DNA of 53,781 nucleotides from Micromonospora rosaria (GTDB lineage Bacteria; Actinomycetota; Actinomycetes; Mycobacteriales; Micromonosporaceae). Under the pieces are notes generated by a model, which did not search any database, was not told the origin of the DNA, and saw only the letters and a program-made list of their open reading frames with translations. The stretch spans positions 1-53,781 of the forward strand of contig NZ_LRQV01000036.1 in assembly GCF_001567585.1 (NCBI RefSeq), written 5' to 3'. Within the stretch, counting starts at the first letter, position 1; every line of letters starts with the position of its first letter. Position numbers and translations under genes: made by a program. Below, piece by piece: positions 31,622 through 40,396 of this stretch.

Positions 31622-33406
31622 TCAGTCGATTCCGTGGCTCTGGAGCCACATTTCCAGGAGTCCGAGCTGCCACAGCTTGTTTCCGTTCAACGGGGTGAGT
31701 TCGGCGTTCGGGGCGTCCAGCAGGGTCTTCACGTAGTCGGTGCGGAACAGGCTCCGGCGTTGGGCCTCCGGCGCGGACAGCGCGTCGCGTACCCGGTCGA
31801 GCAGCTTGCCCTCCAGGTGGGTCAGGCCCGGCACCGGGAAGTAGCCCTTCGGCCGGTCGATGACCTCGTGCGGCAGCACCCGCCGGCCGATCTCCTTGAG
31901 CACCCCCTTGCCGCCCTGCGCGAGCTTCAGCTCCGGCGGGCAGGTCGCCGCGAGTTCGACGAACTCGTGGTCGAGGAAGGGGACGCGGGCCTCCAGGCCG
32001 TGCGCCATGGTCATGTTGTCCACCCGCTTGACCGGGTCGTCGGTCAGCATGATCTGGGTGTCGAGCCGCAGGCCGGCGTCGACGGCGGTGTCCGCGCCGG
32101 CCCGGCCCAGGTGCGCCGCGACGAACTCGCGGGCCGGGTCGCCGTCGGCCAGCCACGCCGGGTCGAGCACCCGGGCCAGGCCGGCCGCGTCCCGGTCGAA
32201 GAACGCCCGGGCGTACGTCGCCAACGCGGCGTCGCGCTCCACCGAGGCCAGCGGGGGGTACCAGTGGTAGCCGCCGAGGATCTCGTCCGCGCCCTGGCCG
32301 GACTGGACCACCTTGACGTGCTTGGCGACCTCCTGGCTGAGCAGGTAGAACGCCACGCAGTCGTGGCTGACCATCGGCTCGGCCATGGCCGCCACCGCGG
32401 CCTCCAGCGGGGGTACCAGGTCCCGGGCGGCGACCCGGATCTGGTGGTGGTCGGTGTCGAAGGTCTTCGCGACCAGGTCCGAGTAGCGGAACTCGTCGCC
32501 CTCCCGGCCGCCGACCGCGTCGAAGCCGATCGAGAAGGTGGCCAGACCGCGCTGACCCTCGTTGGCCAGCAGCGCCACCACCAGACTGGAGTCCAGCCCG
32601 CCGGAGAGCAGCACCCCGACCGGCACGTCGGCGACCATCCGGCGGCGGACCGCCGTGGTCAGCGAGGACAGCAGGGCGTCCTCCCAGTCCCGGGCGGACC
32701 ACCCGGCCCGCTCCGGCTGCCGGGTGAAGGAGGGGTCCCAGTAGACCCGCTCGTCGACCCGGCCGTCGGGCTCGTACACCCGGACGGTCGCCGGGGGCAG
32801 CTTGGCGACCCCGCGCAGGATGGTCCGGGGCGGCGGCACGATGCTGTGGAAGCTGAGGTAGTGGGCGAGCGCGACCGGGTCGATCGTGGTGTCGACGCCC
32901 CCCGCCGCGAGCAGGGCGGGCAGGGTGCTGGCGAACCGCACCACGCCCGGCGTCTCGGCCAGGTAGAGCGGCTTGATGCCGAGCCGGTCGCGGGCCAGCA
33001 CCAGCCGGCCGCTGTCCCGTTCGGTGATCGCCACGGCGAACATGCCGATCAGGTGGTCGACGAAGTCGGTGCCCCACTCGGCGTACGCCTTGAGCACGAC
33101 CTCGCTGTCCCCGGAGGAGAAGAAGCGGTGCCCCTTGCCCTGCAACTCCTCGCGCAGCTCGCGGTAGTTGTAGATGCAGCCGTTGAAGACCCCGGTGAGC
33201 CCGGCGGCGGAGTCGACGATGGGTTGGCCGCTGGCCGCCGAGAGGTCGATGATTTTGAGGCGGCGGTGACCGAGGGCCACCGGCCCCTGGGACCACACTC
33301 CGCTGTCGTCCGGGCCCCGGTCGCTCATCGTGGCCGCCATGCGCTCCACCGTCGCCACCTCGGCGCGGGACCCGTCACGGCGGAATTCCCCAGCCAGTCC
33401 GCACAT
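31622..33406 (-). CDS. asnO: Asparagine synthetase-like N-acetylglutaminylglutamine amidotransferase
   Basis: A 594-residue class-II glutamine amidotransferase/ATP-dependent amide synthetase. Cys2 (MCGLAGEF) is the glutaminase nucleophile, with RGPDDSG, FNGCIYNYRELR and SGDSEVVLKAY. The synthetase half carries the PP loop VLLSGGLDSSLVV and the QGADEILGGY and GLEARVPFLDHEFVE motifs. In NAGGN clusters it makes the C-terminal amide of N-acetylglutaminylglutamine, a compatible solute made under osmotic stress. The start is ATG 33406, with only a weak Shine-Dalgarno. The upstream 200 bases (33407-33612) are less GC-rich and probably hold the osmotically controlled promoter, but I cannot define it. 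Confidence 0.93.
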   Translation of the reverse strand: MCGLAGEFRRDGSRAEVATVERMAATMSDRGPDDSGVWSQGPVALGHRRLKIIDLSAASGQPIVDSAAGLTGVFNGCIYNYRELREELQGKGHRFFSSGDSEVVLKAYAEWGTDFVDHLIGMFAVAITERDSGRLVLARDRLGIKPLYLAETPGVVRFASTLPALLAAGGVDTTIDPVALAHYLSFHSIVPPPRTILRGVAKLPPATVRVYEPDGRVDERVYWDPSFTRQPERAGWSARDWEDALLSSLTTAVRRRMVADVPVGVLLSGGLDSSLVVALLANEGQRGLATFSIGFDAVGGREGDEFRYSDLVAKTFDTDHHQIRVAARDLVPPLEAAVAAMAEPMVSHDCVAFYLLSQEVAKHVKVVQSGQGADEILGGYHWYPPLASVERDAALATYARAFFDRDAAGLARVLDPAWLADGDPAREFVAAHLGRAGADTAVDAGLRLDTQIMLTDDPVKRVDNMTMAHGLEARVPFLDHEFVELAATCPPELKLAQGGKGVLKEIGRRVLPHEVIDRPKGYFPVPGLTHLEGKLLDRVRDALSAPEAQRRSLFRTDYVKTLLDAPNAELTPLNGNKLWQLGLLEMWLQSHGID

Positions 33407-33612
33407 GCCTGACTATGCTGCCAGAGCTTTCCGGTTACTGCCCGTTGAGCTGATAACGGTTTCTTGAAGAATTGCTACACTGCCGGGTTTCCGAGTGGAC
33501 AGCTTCGTAACCCGCGCCCCGTGCGAGGTCCGAGGTGCCCCGGGCGGTTCGCCCGGGGCCCCCGGTGTGATGATCAACTCATTTCCGTCGGCGCCGGCCG
33601 ACGGTCCGGGCG

Positions 33613-34275
33613 TCAGCCGGCGGTACGGGCCACGCCGACCGGGCAGCTCAGCCCGTTCGGGCCGTGGTTGCAGTACCCGTTCGGGTTCTTCGTCGGCGCC
33701 AGGTACTGCTGGTGGTACGTCTCCGCGAAGAAGTAGTCGCCCAGCCGGCCGATCTCGGTGGTGATGTCACCCTTGCCGGCCCGCGCCACGATCGGGGCGA
33801 ACGCGTCCCGGGACGACTGTGCGGCGGCGAGTTGCTCGTCGGTGGTCGCGTAGATGGTCGACCGGTACTGCGTGCCGACGTCGTTGCCCTGCCGCATGCC
33901 CTGCGTCGGGTCGTGGTTCTCCCAGAAGACCTTGAGCAGGTCCTCGTAACTGATCGTCGCCGGGTCGTACACCACCTGCACCACCTCGGCGTGCCCGGTC
34001 ATCCCCGAGCAGACCTCCTCGTACGTCGGGTTCGGGGTGATCCCGCCCGCGTAGCCGACGGAGGTGGTGATCACGCCGGGCAGGGTCCAGAACAGCCGCT
34101 CGGCGCCCCAGAAACAGCCCATGCCGAAGACCGCGACCTGGGCGCCCGGCGGGAACGGCCCCTTCAGCGGGGTACCCAGCACCTCGTGCCGGTCGGCGAC
34201 CGGCATCGCCAGCGGCCGGCCCGGTAGGGCCTGGTCCGGGGTGGGCAGGTCGGCCTTCACTCGACGAAGGAACAC
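33613..34275 (-). CDS. msrA: Peptide methionine sulfoxide reductase A
   Basis: A 220-residue MsrA that reduces Met-S-sulfoxide in proteins. The active-site motif [13 protein letters not shown] (C54) is followed by [31 protein letters not shown] and [19 protein letters not shown]. The C-terminal recycling cysteines lie in [15 protein letters not shown]. The length is typical for the longer MsrA form. GTG 34275 has GAGAGGAG at good spacing. It lies upstream of the NAGGN cluster on the same strand but 200 bp away, so it is probably a separate unit. Confidence 0.95.
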   Translation of the reverse strand: MFLRRVKADLPTPDQALPGRPLAMPVADRHEVLGTPLKGPFPPGAQVAVFGMGCFWGAERLFWTLPGVITTSVGYAGGITPNPTYEEVCSGMTGHAEVVQVVYDPATISYEDLLKVFWENHDPTQGMRQGNDVGTQYRSTIYATTDEQLAAAQSSRDAFAPIVARAGKGDITTEIGRLGDYFFAETYHQQYLAPTKNPNGYCNHGPNGLSCPVGVARTAG

Positions 34276-34347
34276 GATGGAACTCCTCTCGTACCTCTCC
34301 CCGCCTGCAACACCGGCGAGCCCCGCTTCCTTACCCGCCCACCCGGC

Positions 34348-34764
34348 TTACCCGCTCAGGGCGGCGGCGATCCGGGTGGCGTGCTCCCGTGCCTCGGCGT
34401 CGTCGGCGTACCGGGTCCGGGGCCAGAAGAAGCCGCGCAGCCCGTCTCCCTTCGTCCGGGGCACCACGTGGGTGTGCAGGTGCGGCACCGACTGGGACAC
34501 CTTGTTGTTCATCGCCACGAACGTGCCGCCGGCGCCCAGACCGGACTCCACCGCGAGCGCGACCCGCCGGACCAGTGCGAAGTACCCGGGCAGCGCCGAC
34601 GCCGGCAGGTCATTGAGGGTCACCAGGTGGGGGCGGGGCACCACCAGCACGTGCCCCTTGAAGACCGGTCGGGTGTCCAGGAACGCGACCCCGTCCGCCT
34701 CGTCGGTGACCCGGAAGGCCGGGGTGTCCCCGGCCACGATCCCGCAGAACACGCAGCCGCTCAT
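34348..34764 (-). CDS. HIT family protein
   Basis: A 138-residue histidine-triad protein, acting on nucleotidyl conjugates such as adenosine phosphoramidates. The triad is VPHLHTHVVPR (H95, H97, H99). CVFCGIVAGDTPAF at the N-terminus has the Cys pair (C4, C7) that binds zinc in the actinobacterial branch, and GHVLVVPRPHL precedes the helical core. The family's physiological substrate here is unknown. It starts 99 bases from the divergent toxin-antitoxin-like pair, sharing its upstream region. Confidence 0.92.
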   Translation of the reverse strand: MSGCVFCGIVAGDTPAFRVTDEADGVAFLDTRPVFKGHVLVVPRPHLVTLNDLPASALPGYFALVRRVALAVESGLGAGGTFVAMNNKVSQSVPHLHTHVVPRTKGDGLRGFFWPRTRYADDAEAREHATRIAAALSG

Positions 34765-34828
34765 CCAGGCAGGTTAGGCCGGCACGGTTCCGAGAGCCGG
34801 TTCGGGATCCCGGTCAAGCCGGTCTGAC

Positions 34829-34863
34829 TTGCCGCCGAGTCTGAAAAAGTTCAGAATTGGCGG
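34829..34863 (+). promoter_or_regulatory. Leaderless promoter and spaced palindrome of the TA-like pair
   Basis: TTGCCG (34829-34834) and CAGAAT (34852-34857) are spaced by 17 bp, placing the transcript start at the GTG 34864. The spaced perfect palindrome CCGCC-N3-TCTGAA-N4-TTCAGA-N3-GGCGG (34832-34863, 32 bp) covers both boxes and ends on the base before the start codon. This is the usual place for antitoxin autorepression. Confidence 0.75.
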
Positions 34864-35328
34864 GTGGTGGCTACGAGGGAAGTTCAGTGGAGCGAGTTGC
34901 AGCGTGATCCCAAGAGCGTGGCGGCGCTGGCCGACTCGGGGGACGTACGGGTCCGCCGGCGGGACGGGGCCGCGTTGTTGTTGACCCGGGAGGATCGGAT
35001 CGTGGCGGCCGGCGAGGGTGCGGTCGCCGCTGCCCGCGCTCTCCGCAATGCCCTGGCCCACCTGCCCCACGAGGTGGCCGTCGAGGTACTGACCGACGAG
35101 TTCCCCTGGCTCCGGCTGCTGCCGGAGGCGGATCTTCCCCAGTTCGTCGCCGACTTCGTCACCGCGGCACGGATCTCGGCCGATCTCGGTGAGTGGTCGG
35201 TCCTGGCGCAGACGATCCGGGAGTGGCGGGCCACCGCCGCCATCTACACCGATCCTGGTCTCGTCCGGGAGCTCAGCGAGCCGTTGTCGGAGGACCACGG
35301 CCCGGTGCCTGGACCGACGGAGGCATGA
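34864..35328 (+). CDS. Phd-like antitoxin of a putative type II TA pair
   Basis: A 154-residue protein whose N-terminal 60 residues (VQWSELQRDPKSVAALADSGDVRVRRRDGAALLLTREDRI) resemble the Phd/YefM DNA-binding fold. A longer helical C-terminal part (VAVEVLTDEFPWLRLLPEADLPQFVADFVTAARISADLGEWSVLAQTIREWRATAAIY) could bind a toxin. It is longer than most Phd antitoxins. GTG 34864 or 34867 can start the protein. The next gene begins three bases after its stop. The operator over the promoter supports autoregulation. Not tested: antitoxin activity. Confidence 0.72.
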   Translation: MVATREVQWSELQRDPKSVAALADSGDVRVRRRDGAALLLTREDRIVAAGEGAVAAARALRNALAHLPHEVAVEVLTDEFPWLRLLPEADLPQFVADFVTAARISADLGEWSVLAQTIREWRATAAIYTDPGLVRELSEPLSEDHGPVPGPTEA

Positions 35329-35331
35329 CGA

Positions 35332-35685
35332 GTGGCAGCCAAGCGCGGTGACCGGGTCGCACCGCCGGGACGGCCCGGCGGATGGGAGGCGCGTTTCGCG
35401 ACCTCCGAGGCGGCGAAGGGCTGGGAGGAACTCTGCCAGCCGGCCCGGTCCAACACCTGGGAGGCGTGGGTCGTCCTCACCGAACGGCCCACCGCACCCG
35501 AGAACCCGGCACGGCAGCACCGGCTCAGGGGTGCTCTCGCCACCCGGCAGGTTGGTAGCCGGTCCCTGCTCCAGTGGCAGTACGAGGTGACCGCCGGTGG
35601 CCGGATCTGGTACTGCCCGGATCCGGAGCGACGTATCGTCTGGATCGTCGCGGCGGGGCCGTCGCATCCAAAGCTGACCGAGTAG
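35332..35685 (+). CDS. RelE/ParE-like putative toxin
   Basis: A 117-residue basic protein. The first half (WEARFATSEAAKGWEELCQPARSNTWEAWVVL) has the alpha-helical hairpin of RelE/ParE folds, and the end reads LLQWQYEVTAGGRIWYCPDPERRIVWIVAAGPSHPK, the beta-strand pattern with a C-terminal Arg/His/Lys cluster typical of these toxins. It may cleave mRNA or target gyrase; the sequence does not decide this. GTG 35332 has GGAGGC at 35319-35324, inside the antitoxin gene, so translation is coupled. It could also be a harmless relative. Confidence 0.7.
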   Translation: MAAKRGDRVAPPGRPGGWEARFATSEAAKGWEELCQPARSNTWEAWVVLTERPTAPENPARQHRLRGALATRQVGSRSLLQWQYEVTAGGRIWYCPDPERRIVWIVAAGPSHPKLTE

Positions 35686-35751
35686 GCGCTGCGGGTGGTG
35701 CGTCGTCGGGTACCCGCCCGAGGTGCGGGTGACCGGACTAGCGTGTCGGGA

Positions 35752-36894
35752 ATGAGTCACGGCTTCGAGACACTCGCCATCCACGCCGGTCAGGAACCTG
35801 AGGCGCGGACCGGTGCGGTGATCCCCCCGATCTACCAGACCAGCACGTACGCCCAGGACGCCGTCGGCGCGCCCCGCCAGGGGTACGAGTACAGCCGCTC
35901 CGGCAACCCGACGCGGGACGCGCTCCAGGAGTGCCTGGCCGCGCTGGAGGGCGGCCGGGTCGGGCTGGCCTTCGCCAGTGGTCTGGCCGCCGAGGACACG
36001 GTGCTGCGGGGCGTGTGCGCCCCCGGTGACCACGTGGTGATCCCGGACGACGCGTACGGCGGCACGTACCGGCTCTTCGCCCGGGTCGCGCAGCGGTGGG
36101 GGCTGGCGTACACGCCGGCGAAGGTCTCCGACCCGGACGCGGTGCGGGCCGCGATCCGGCCCGGCAGCACGAAGATCGTCTGGATCGAGACGCCGACCAA
36201 CCCGCTGCTCGGCATCGCCGACATCGCCGCCCTCGCCAGCGTGGCGCACGACGCCGGGGCGTTGCTGGTGGTGGACAACACCTTCGCCTCGCCGTACCTG
36301 CAGCAGCCGCTCGCCCTGGGCGCGGACGTGGTGGTCCACTCGACCACCAAGTACGTCGGCGGGCACTCCGACGTGGTCGGGGGCGCGCTGGTGGTCGCGG
36401 ACCCCGGCCTCGGGGACGAACTGCGGTACCACCAGAACGCGATGGGCGCGATCAACGGCCCCTTCGACGCCTGGCTCACCCTGCGCGGCATCAAGACCCT
36501 CGGCGTACGCATGGACCGGCACTGCGACAACGCCGAGCGGGTCGCGTCCTACCTGGAGTCGCACCCGAAGGTGGCCCAGGTGCTCTACCCGGGCCTGCCG
36601 TCGCACCCCGGTCACGAGGTGGCCGCCAAGCAGATGCGCCGGTTCGGCGGCATGATCTCGTTCCGGGCCACCGGCGGCGAGGAGCACGCCGTCGAGATCT
36701 GCAACCGGGCGCGGCTCTTCGTCCTCGCCGAGTCACTCGGCGGGGTGGAATCCCTGATCGAGCACCCGGGGCGGATGACACACGCAAGTGCCGCCGGCTC
36801 GCCGCTTGAAGTTCCCGCCGATCTCGTGCGACTGTCTGTCGGCATCGAGACGGTCGAGGACCTGCTCGCCGACCTGGAGCAGGCGCTGGGCTGA
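35752..36894 (+). CDS. metB: Cystathionine gamma-synthase / PLP trans-sulfuration enzyme
   Basis: A 380-residue Cys/Met-metabolism PLP enzyme. The PLP lysine is K200 in VVHSTTKYVGGHSDVVGG. YEYSRSGNPTRDALQECLAALEGG, FASGLAAEDTV, WIETPTNPLLGIADI and RLSVGIETVEDLLADLEQAL complete the family pattern. It makes cystathionine from O-succinyl- or O-acetyl-homoserine and cysteine, reverse to the direction of cbs. Its M. tuberculosis counterpart (Rv1079) is also close to cbs. A -10-like TAGCGT at 35739-35744 lies eight bases before ATG 35752, so the transcript is probably leaderless. Confidence 0.9.
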   Translation: MSHGFETLAIHAGQEPEARTGAVIPPIYQTSTYAQDAVGAPRQGYEYSRSGNPTRDALQECLAALEGGRVGLAFASGLAAEDTVLRGVCAPGDHVVIPDDAYGGTYRLFARVAQRWGLAYTPAKVSDPDAVRAAIRPGSTKIVWIETPTNPLLGIADIAALASVAHDAGALLVVDNTFASPYLQQPLALGADVVVHSTTKYVGGHSDVVGGALVVADPGLGDELRYHQNAMGAINGPFDAWLTLRGIKTLGVRMDRHCDNAERVASYLESHPKVAQVLYPGLPSHPGHEVAAKQMRRFGGMISFRATGGEEHAVEICNRARLFVLAESLGGVESLIEHPGRMTHASAAGSPLEVPADLVRLSVGIETVEDLLADLEQALG

Positions 36895-36916
36895 CCGCTG
36901 GCTGGGGAGGGTGGCA

Positions 36917-38314
36917 GTGCCGGACATCATGCCGACGACCTGGGTCGGGGCGACCGCCAAACAGATCGCCCGGGGCGTGCGGCGGGGTGACGTCTCCGCC
37001 ACCCAGGTCGTCGCCGACCATCTCGACCACATCGCCCGGGCCGACGCCGACCTCGCCGCGTTCCGTACGGTCCGGGGCGGCGAGGCGGTCACCGAGGCGG
37101 AGAAGGTCGACGAGCAGGACGACCTGGCGAACCTGCCGCTGGCCGGGGTGCCGGTCGCGGTCAAGGAGAACACCCCGGTCGCCGGCCTGCCCACCTGGAA
37201 CGGGTCGGCGGCGGTACGCACCGGCGTCGCCGAGGCCGACCACGAGGTGGTCCGCCGGCTGCGCGGCGCCGGCGCGGTGATCCTCGGCGTGACCCGGATG
37301 CCGGAGCTGGGCCTCTGGGGGATCACCGACGAGGGGCCCACGGTCACCCGCAACCCCTGGGACCCGGCGCGGACCCCCGGCGGCTCCTCCGGCGGGGCCG
37401 CCGCCGCGGTCGCCGCCGGGCTGGTGCCGATCGCGCACGGCAACGACGGGCTCGGCTCGATCCGCATCCCGGCGGCCTGCTGCGGGCTGGTCGGGCTGAA
37501 GCCGGGCCGGGGCGTGGTCCCCTGCCAGCTCGGCGCGGAGGACTGGTTCGGCCTCACCGAGCACGGCATGCTCGCCACCACCGTCGCCGACGCGGCGGTC
37601 GGCTTCGCCATCCTGGCCGGTCGCCGGCCGGAGAAGCTGGTACCGCCGCAGCGGCTGCGGGTGGGGGTCTCGCTGCGCTCCCCGGTGCGCGGCGTGCACC
37701 CCGACGCGCCGAACCGGGACGCGGTCACCGCCGCCGGCCGGCTGCTCGCCGCCGCCGGGCACGACGCGGTGCCGGCCGACCCGGTGTACCCGACCGCGCT
37801 CGGCCTCCAGGGGCTGGCGACCTGGTTCGCGGCGGCGGCGGCCGACGTGCGGGCCGCCGGGATCGACCGGAGCCGTCTCCAGCGGCGCAGCCGCCGGCAC
37901 GTCGCGCTCGGCGACTGGGCGCAGCGCCGGGGGTACGTGCGGGAGGCCGACCGGGCCGCCTGGCGGGAACGGTCGATCGGGTTCTTCACCGACCACTCGG
38001 TGGACCTGCTGCTCACCCCCGCGCTGGCCAGCGCCCCGCCGGAGGCCGGCGGCTGGTCGGGCCGGTCCTGGCGGTCGAACCTGCTGACCAACATCCGGTA
38101 CGCCCCGTACGCCGCGCCCTGGAACGTCGCCGGCCTGCCCGCGATCGTGGTGCCGGTCGGCCGCCGGCCGGACGGCCTGCCGGTGGCGGTGCAGCTCGTC
38201 GGCCCGCCCGGCTCGGAGCTGCTGCTGCTCGGGGTCGCCGGCCAGTTCGAGTTGGCCGCCCCCTGGCCCCGGCACGCCCCCGGCTACCCGCGCGTGCCGG
38301 CCACGACCTCCTGA
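36917..38314 (+). CDS. Amidase signature family protein
   Basis: A 465-residue amidase of the AS family. The catalytic Lys is in VAVKENTPV, the cis-Ser is in GLGSIRIPAACCGLVGLKP, and the nucleophile Ser is in TPGGSSGGAAAAVAAGL, so the Ser-cisSer-Lys triad is complete. The substrate is unknown (amide or ester). The GTG at 36917 has GGGGAGG seven bases upstream and lies 22 bases after metB, so it is in the metB operon. The last residues (ATTS) fall in a 27-bp tandem repeat, so the tail is probably not important. Confidence 0.9.
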   Translation: MPDIMPTTWVGATAKQIARGVRRGDVSATQVVADHLDHIARADADLAAFRTVRGGEAVTEAEKVDEQDDLANLPLAGVPVAVKENTPVAGLPTWNGSAAVRTGVAEADHEVVRRLRGAGAVILGVTRMPELGLWGITDEGPTVTRNPWDPARTPGGSSGGAAAAVAAGLVPIAHGNDGLGSIRIPAACCGLVGLKPGRGVVPCQLGAEDWFGLTEHGMLATTVADAAVGFAILAGRRPEKLVPPQRLRVGVSLRSPVRGVHPDAPNRDAVTAAGRLLAAAGHDAVPADPVYPTALGLQGLATWFAAAAADVRAAGIDRSRLQRRSRRHVALGDWAQRRGYVREADRAAWRERSIGFFTDHSVDLLLTPALASAPPEAGGWSGRSWRSNLLTNIRYAPYAAPWNVAGLPAIVVPVGRRPDGLPVAVQLVGPPGSELLLLGVAGQFELAAPWPRHAPGYPRVPATTS

Positions 38315-38379
38315 CCGGCCCGGTCGGCCACGACCTCCTGACCGGCCTGGTCGGCCCTGACCTCCCGACCGGCCTCGGC
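38299..38379 (+). repeat. Three tandem copies of a 27-bp direct repeat
   Basis: Units at 38299-38325, 38326-38352 and 38353-38379 begin GGCCACGACCTCC or GGCCCTGACCTCC and share the CTGACCGGCC core. The first unit includes the amidase stop codon. The array is just before the ilvA promoter region. Such arrays usually arise by slippage. Confidence 0.8.
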
Positions 38380-38403
38380 CGGTGTGGTGCGACCATCGGG
38401 GGC

Positions 38404-39624
38404 ATGACGGAACTGGTCGGTCTCGACGACGTCCGGGCGGCCCGGGAACTGCTCACCGGCGTCACCCGGGTCACCCCGCTGGAGCCCTCCCGCCCGCTGA
38501 GCGCGGCGCTCGCCGGGCCGGTCTGGCTCAAGTGCGAGAACGTGCAGCGCGCCGGATCGTACAAGGTGCGCGGGGCGTACGTGCGGATCTCCCGGCTCTC
38601 GGCCCAGGAGAAGGCGCGGGGGGTGGTCGCGGCCAGCGCCGGCAACCACGCCCAGGGGGTCGCGCTCGCCGCCGGCCTGCTCGGCACCCACGCCACGGTC
38701 TTCATGCCGGTGAACGCGCCGCTGCCGAAGGTCGCCGCCACCAAGGGGTACGGCGCCCAGATCGAACTGGTCGGCAACACCGTCGACGAGTCCCTGGTGG
38801 CCGCCCGCAGCTACGCCGAGCGGACCGGGGCGGTGCTGATCCACCCGTTCGACCACCGGGACGTGATCGCCGGTCAGGGCACGGTGGCGCTGGAGATCCT
38901 GGAACAGTGCCCGGACGTGCAGACGATCGTCACCGGGGTCGGCGGGGGCGGCCTGATCTCCGGGATCGCGGTGGCGGCGAAGGCGCTGCGCCCCCAGGTA
39001 CGGGTGATCGGGGTGCAGGCGGCCAGCGCGGCGGCGTACCCGCCCTCGCTCGCGGCCGGCATGCCGGTGCCGCTGTCGGCCTTCGCCACGATCGCCGACG
39101 GCATCGCGGTCGGCTGCCCGGGGGAGATCACCTTCGCGCACGTCCGCAAGCTGGTCGACGAGATCGTCACGGTCACCGAGGAGGACATCTCCCGGGCGCT
39201 GCTGATGCTGCTGGAACGGGGCAAGCAGGTGGTCGAGCCGGCCGGCGCGGCCGGTGTGGCGGCGCTACTGGCCGGGGTGGTCGAGGTGCGGACGCCGACG
39301 GTCGCGGTGCTCTCCGGCGGCAACATCGACCCGCTGCTGATGCTCCGGGTGATCGAGCACGGGCTCGCCGCCGCCGGCCGCTACCTGCGGGTGACGGTGC
39401 GCTGCTCGGACCGGCCCGGCCAACTCGCCTCGCTGCTCACCCAGATCGCCGAGCACCGGGCGAACGTCGTCGACGTGGTGCACCAGCGGGCGACCCCGCA
39501 CCTGCGGCTCGGCGAGGTGGAGGTGGCGCTGTCGGTGGAGACCCGTGGGGTGGAGCACTCCGACACGCTGATCGGCGCGCTGCGGGCGAGCGGCTACCAG
39601 GTGGGTCTGCTCGGCGAGTCCTGA
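38404..39624 (+). CDS. ilvA: Threonine ammonia-lyase (threonine deaminase)
   Basis: A 406-residue PLP enzyme that deaminates threonine to 2-oxobutanoate. K54 in GSYKVRGAYVRI binds PLP, ASAGNHAQGVALAA and TGVGGGGLISGIAVAAKAL are the serine/glycine loops, and LSGGNIDPLLM follows. The last 75 residues (YLRVTVRCSDRPGQLASLLTQIAEHRANVVDVVHQR) form one ACT domain. This makes it the short-type enzyme, as opposed to E. coli IlvA with two regulatory domains; its isoleucine feedback cannot be judged. ATG 38404 is the only sensible start. Convergent with greA. Confidence 0.93.
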   Translation: MTELVGLDDVRAARELLTGVTRVTPLEPSRPLSAALAGPVWLKCENVQRAGSYKVRGAYVRISRLSAQEKARGVVAASAGNHAQGVALAAGLLGTHATVFMPVNAPLPKVAATKGYGAQIELVGNTVDESLVAARSYAERTGAVLIHPFDHRDVIAGQGTVALEILEQCPDVQTIVTGVGGGGLISGIAVAAKALRPQVRVIGVQAASAAAYPPSLAAGMPVPLSAFATIADGIAVGCPGEITFAHVRKLVDEIVTVTEEDISRALLMLLERGKQVVEPAGAAGVAALLAGVVEVRTPTVAVLSGGNIDPLLMLRVIEHGLAAAGRYLRVTVRCSDRPGQLASLLTQIAEHRANVVDVVHQRATPHLRLGEVEVALSVETRGVEHSDTLIGALRASGYQVGLLGES

Positions 39625-39751
39625 GACCGCCGGCGGGAGCCCGTCGGGGCGGCGGGGGATGGGCTGGCCGGACAGCGTCAGGGCGGCCGACGGGTGGTCG
39701 ACCGCCCTGGCGTACCGGCCGGGCACCCCCTCGGGTGCGGCCGGGCCGTCG

Positions 39752-40252
39752 TCAGCCGGAGAACGGCTCGAAGCTCACCACGGTCACCTTGATGTCGGCG
39801 CCGCTCGGCGCCGTGTAGGTGACGGTCTGGCCGGACCGGGTGCCCAGGATCGCCTGGCCGAGGGCCGACTCCGGGCTGTAGACGGTCAGGTCGGTGGTGG
39901 AGGAGATCTCCCGCGACCCGAGCAGGAAGGTCTCGGTGTCGTCGGCGTCGTCGTCGAAGTAGATGGTCACCACCATGCCGGGGGCCACCGCGTCGGTGCT
40001 GGGCGCCTCGCCCACCTGCGCGGTACGCAGGAGCTCCTTGAGGTAGAGGATGCGTCCCTCCTGCTTGCCCTGCTCCTCCCGTGCGGCGTGGTAGCCACCG
40101 TTCTCCCGCAGGTCGCCCTCCTCGCGCCGAGCGTTGATCTCGGCGGCGATGACCGGACGCGCCGCGATCAGCTCGTCCAGCTCGGCCTTGAGGCGGTCGT
40201 ACGCGTCCTGGGACAGCCAGGTGGCGGGCGCCGTGTTGTCAGTGGTGGACAC
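39752..40252 (-). CDS. greA: Transcription elongation factor GreA
   Basis: A 166-residue Gre factor that enters the RNA polymerase secondary channel and triggers cleavage of backtracked RNA. The N-terminal coiled coil carries [51 protein letters not shown], with acidic residues at its tip; usual GreA proteins have ENAEYHAA. The C-terminal FKBP-like domain follows ([22 protein letters not shown] and [13 protein letters not shown]). GTG 40252 has GAGGAG at proper spacing. greA next to a DUF4307 gene and mca is conserved with M. tuberculosis (Rv1080c-Rv1082). Confidence 0.95.
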   Translation of the reverse strand: MSTTDNTAPATWLSQDAYDRLKAELDELIAARPVIAAEINARREEGDLRENGGYHAAREEQGKQEGRILYLKELLRTAQVGEAPSTDAVAPGMVVTIYFDDDADDTETFLLGSREISSTTDLTVYSPESALGQAILGTRSGQTVTYTAPSGADIKVTVVSFEPFSG

Positions 40253-40396
40253 AGGCGGTCTCCTCGGTTGTGCGGTACTGGCTGACAGGTGAATTTCCAA
40301 GTTACCAGTGCCGCGCACCCGAGGGTGTCGTCGATCACCAGCCGTACCGGGGGAACCTACCCGTGGTACCGCTGTGCGCCGGGCCGTCCGGGCCGC

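Noticed and set aside
38299..38379. Short CRISPR array
   Set aside because: The three 27-bp units are directly adjacent, without spacers, and no cas gene is nearby.
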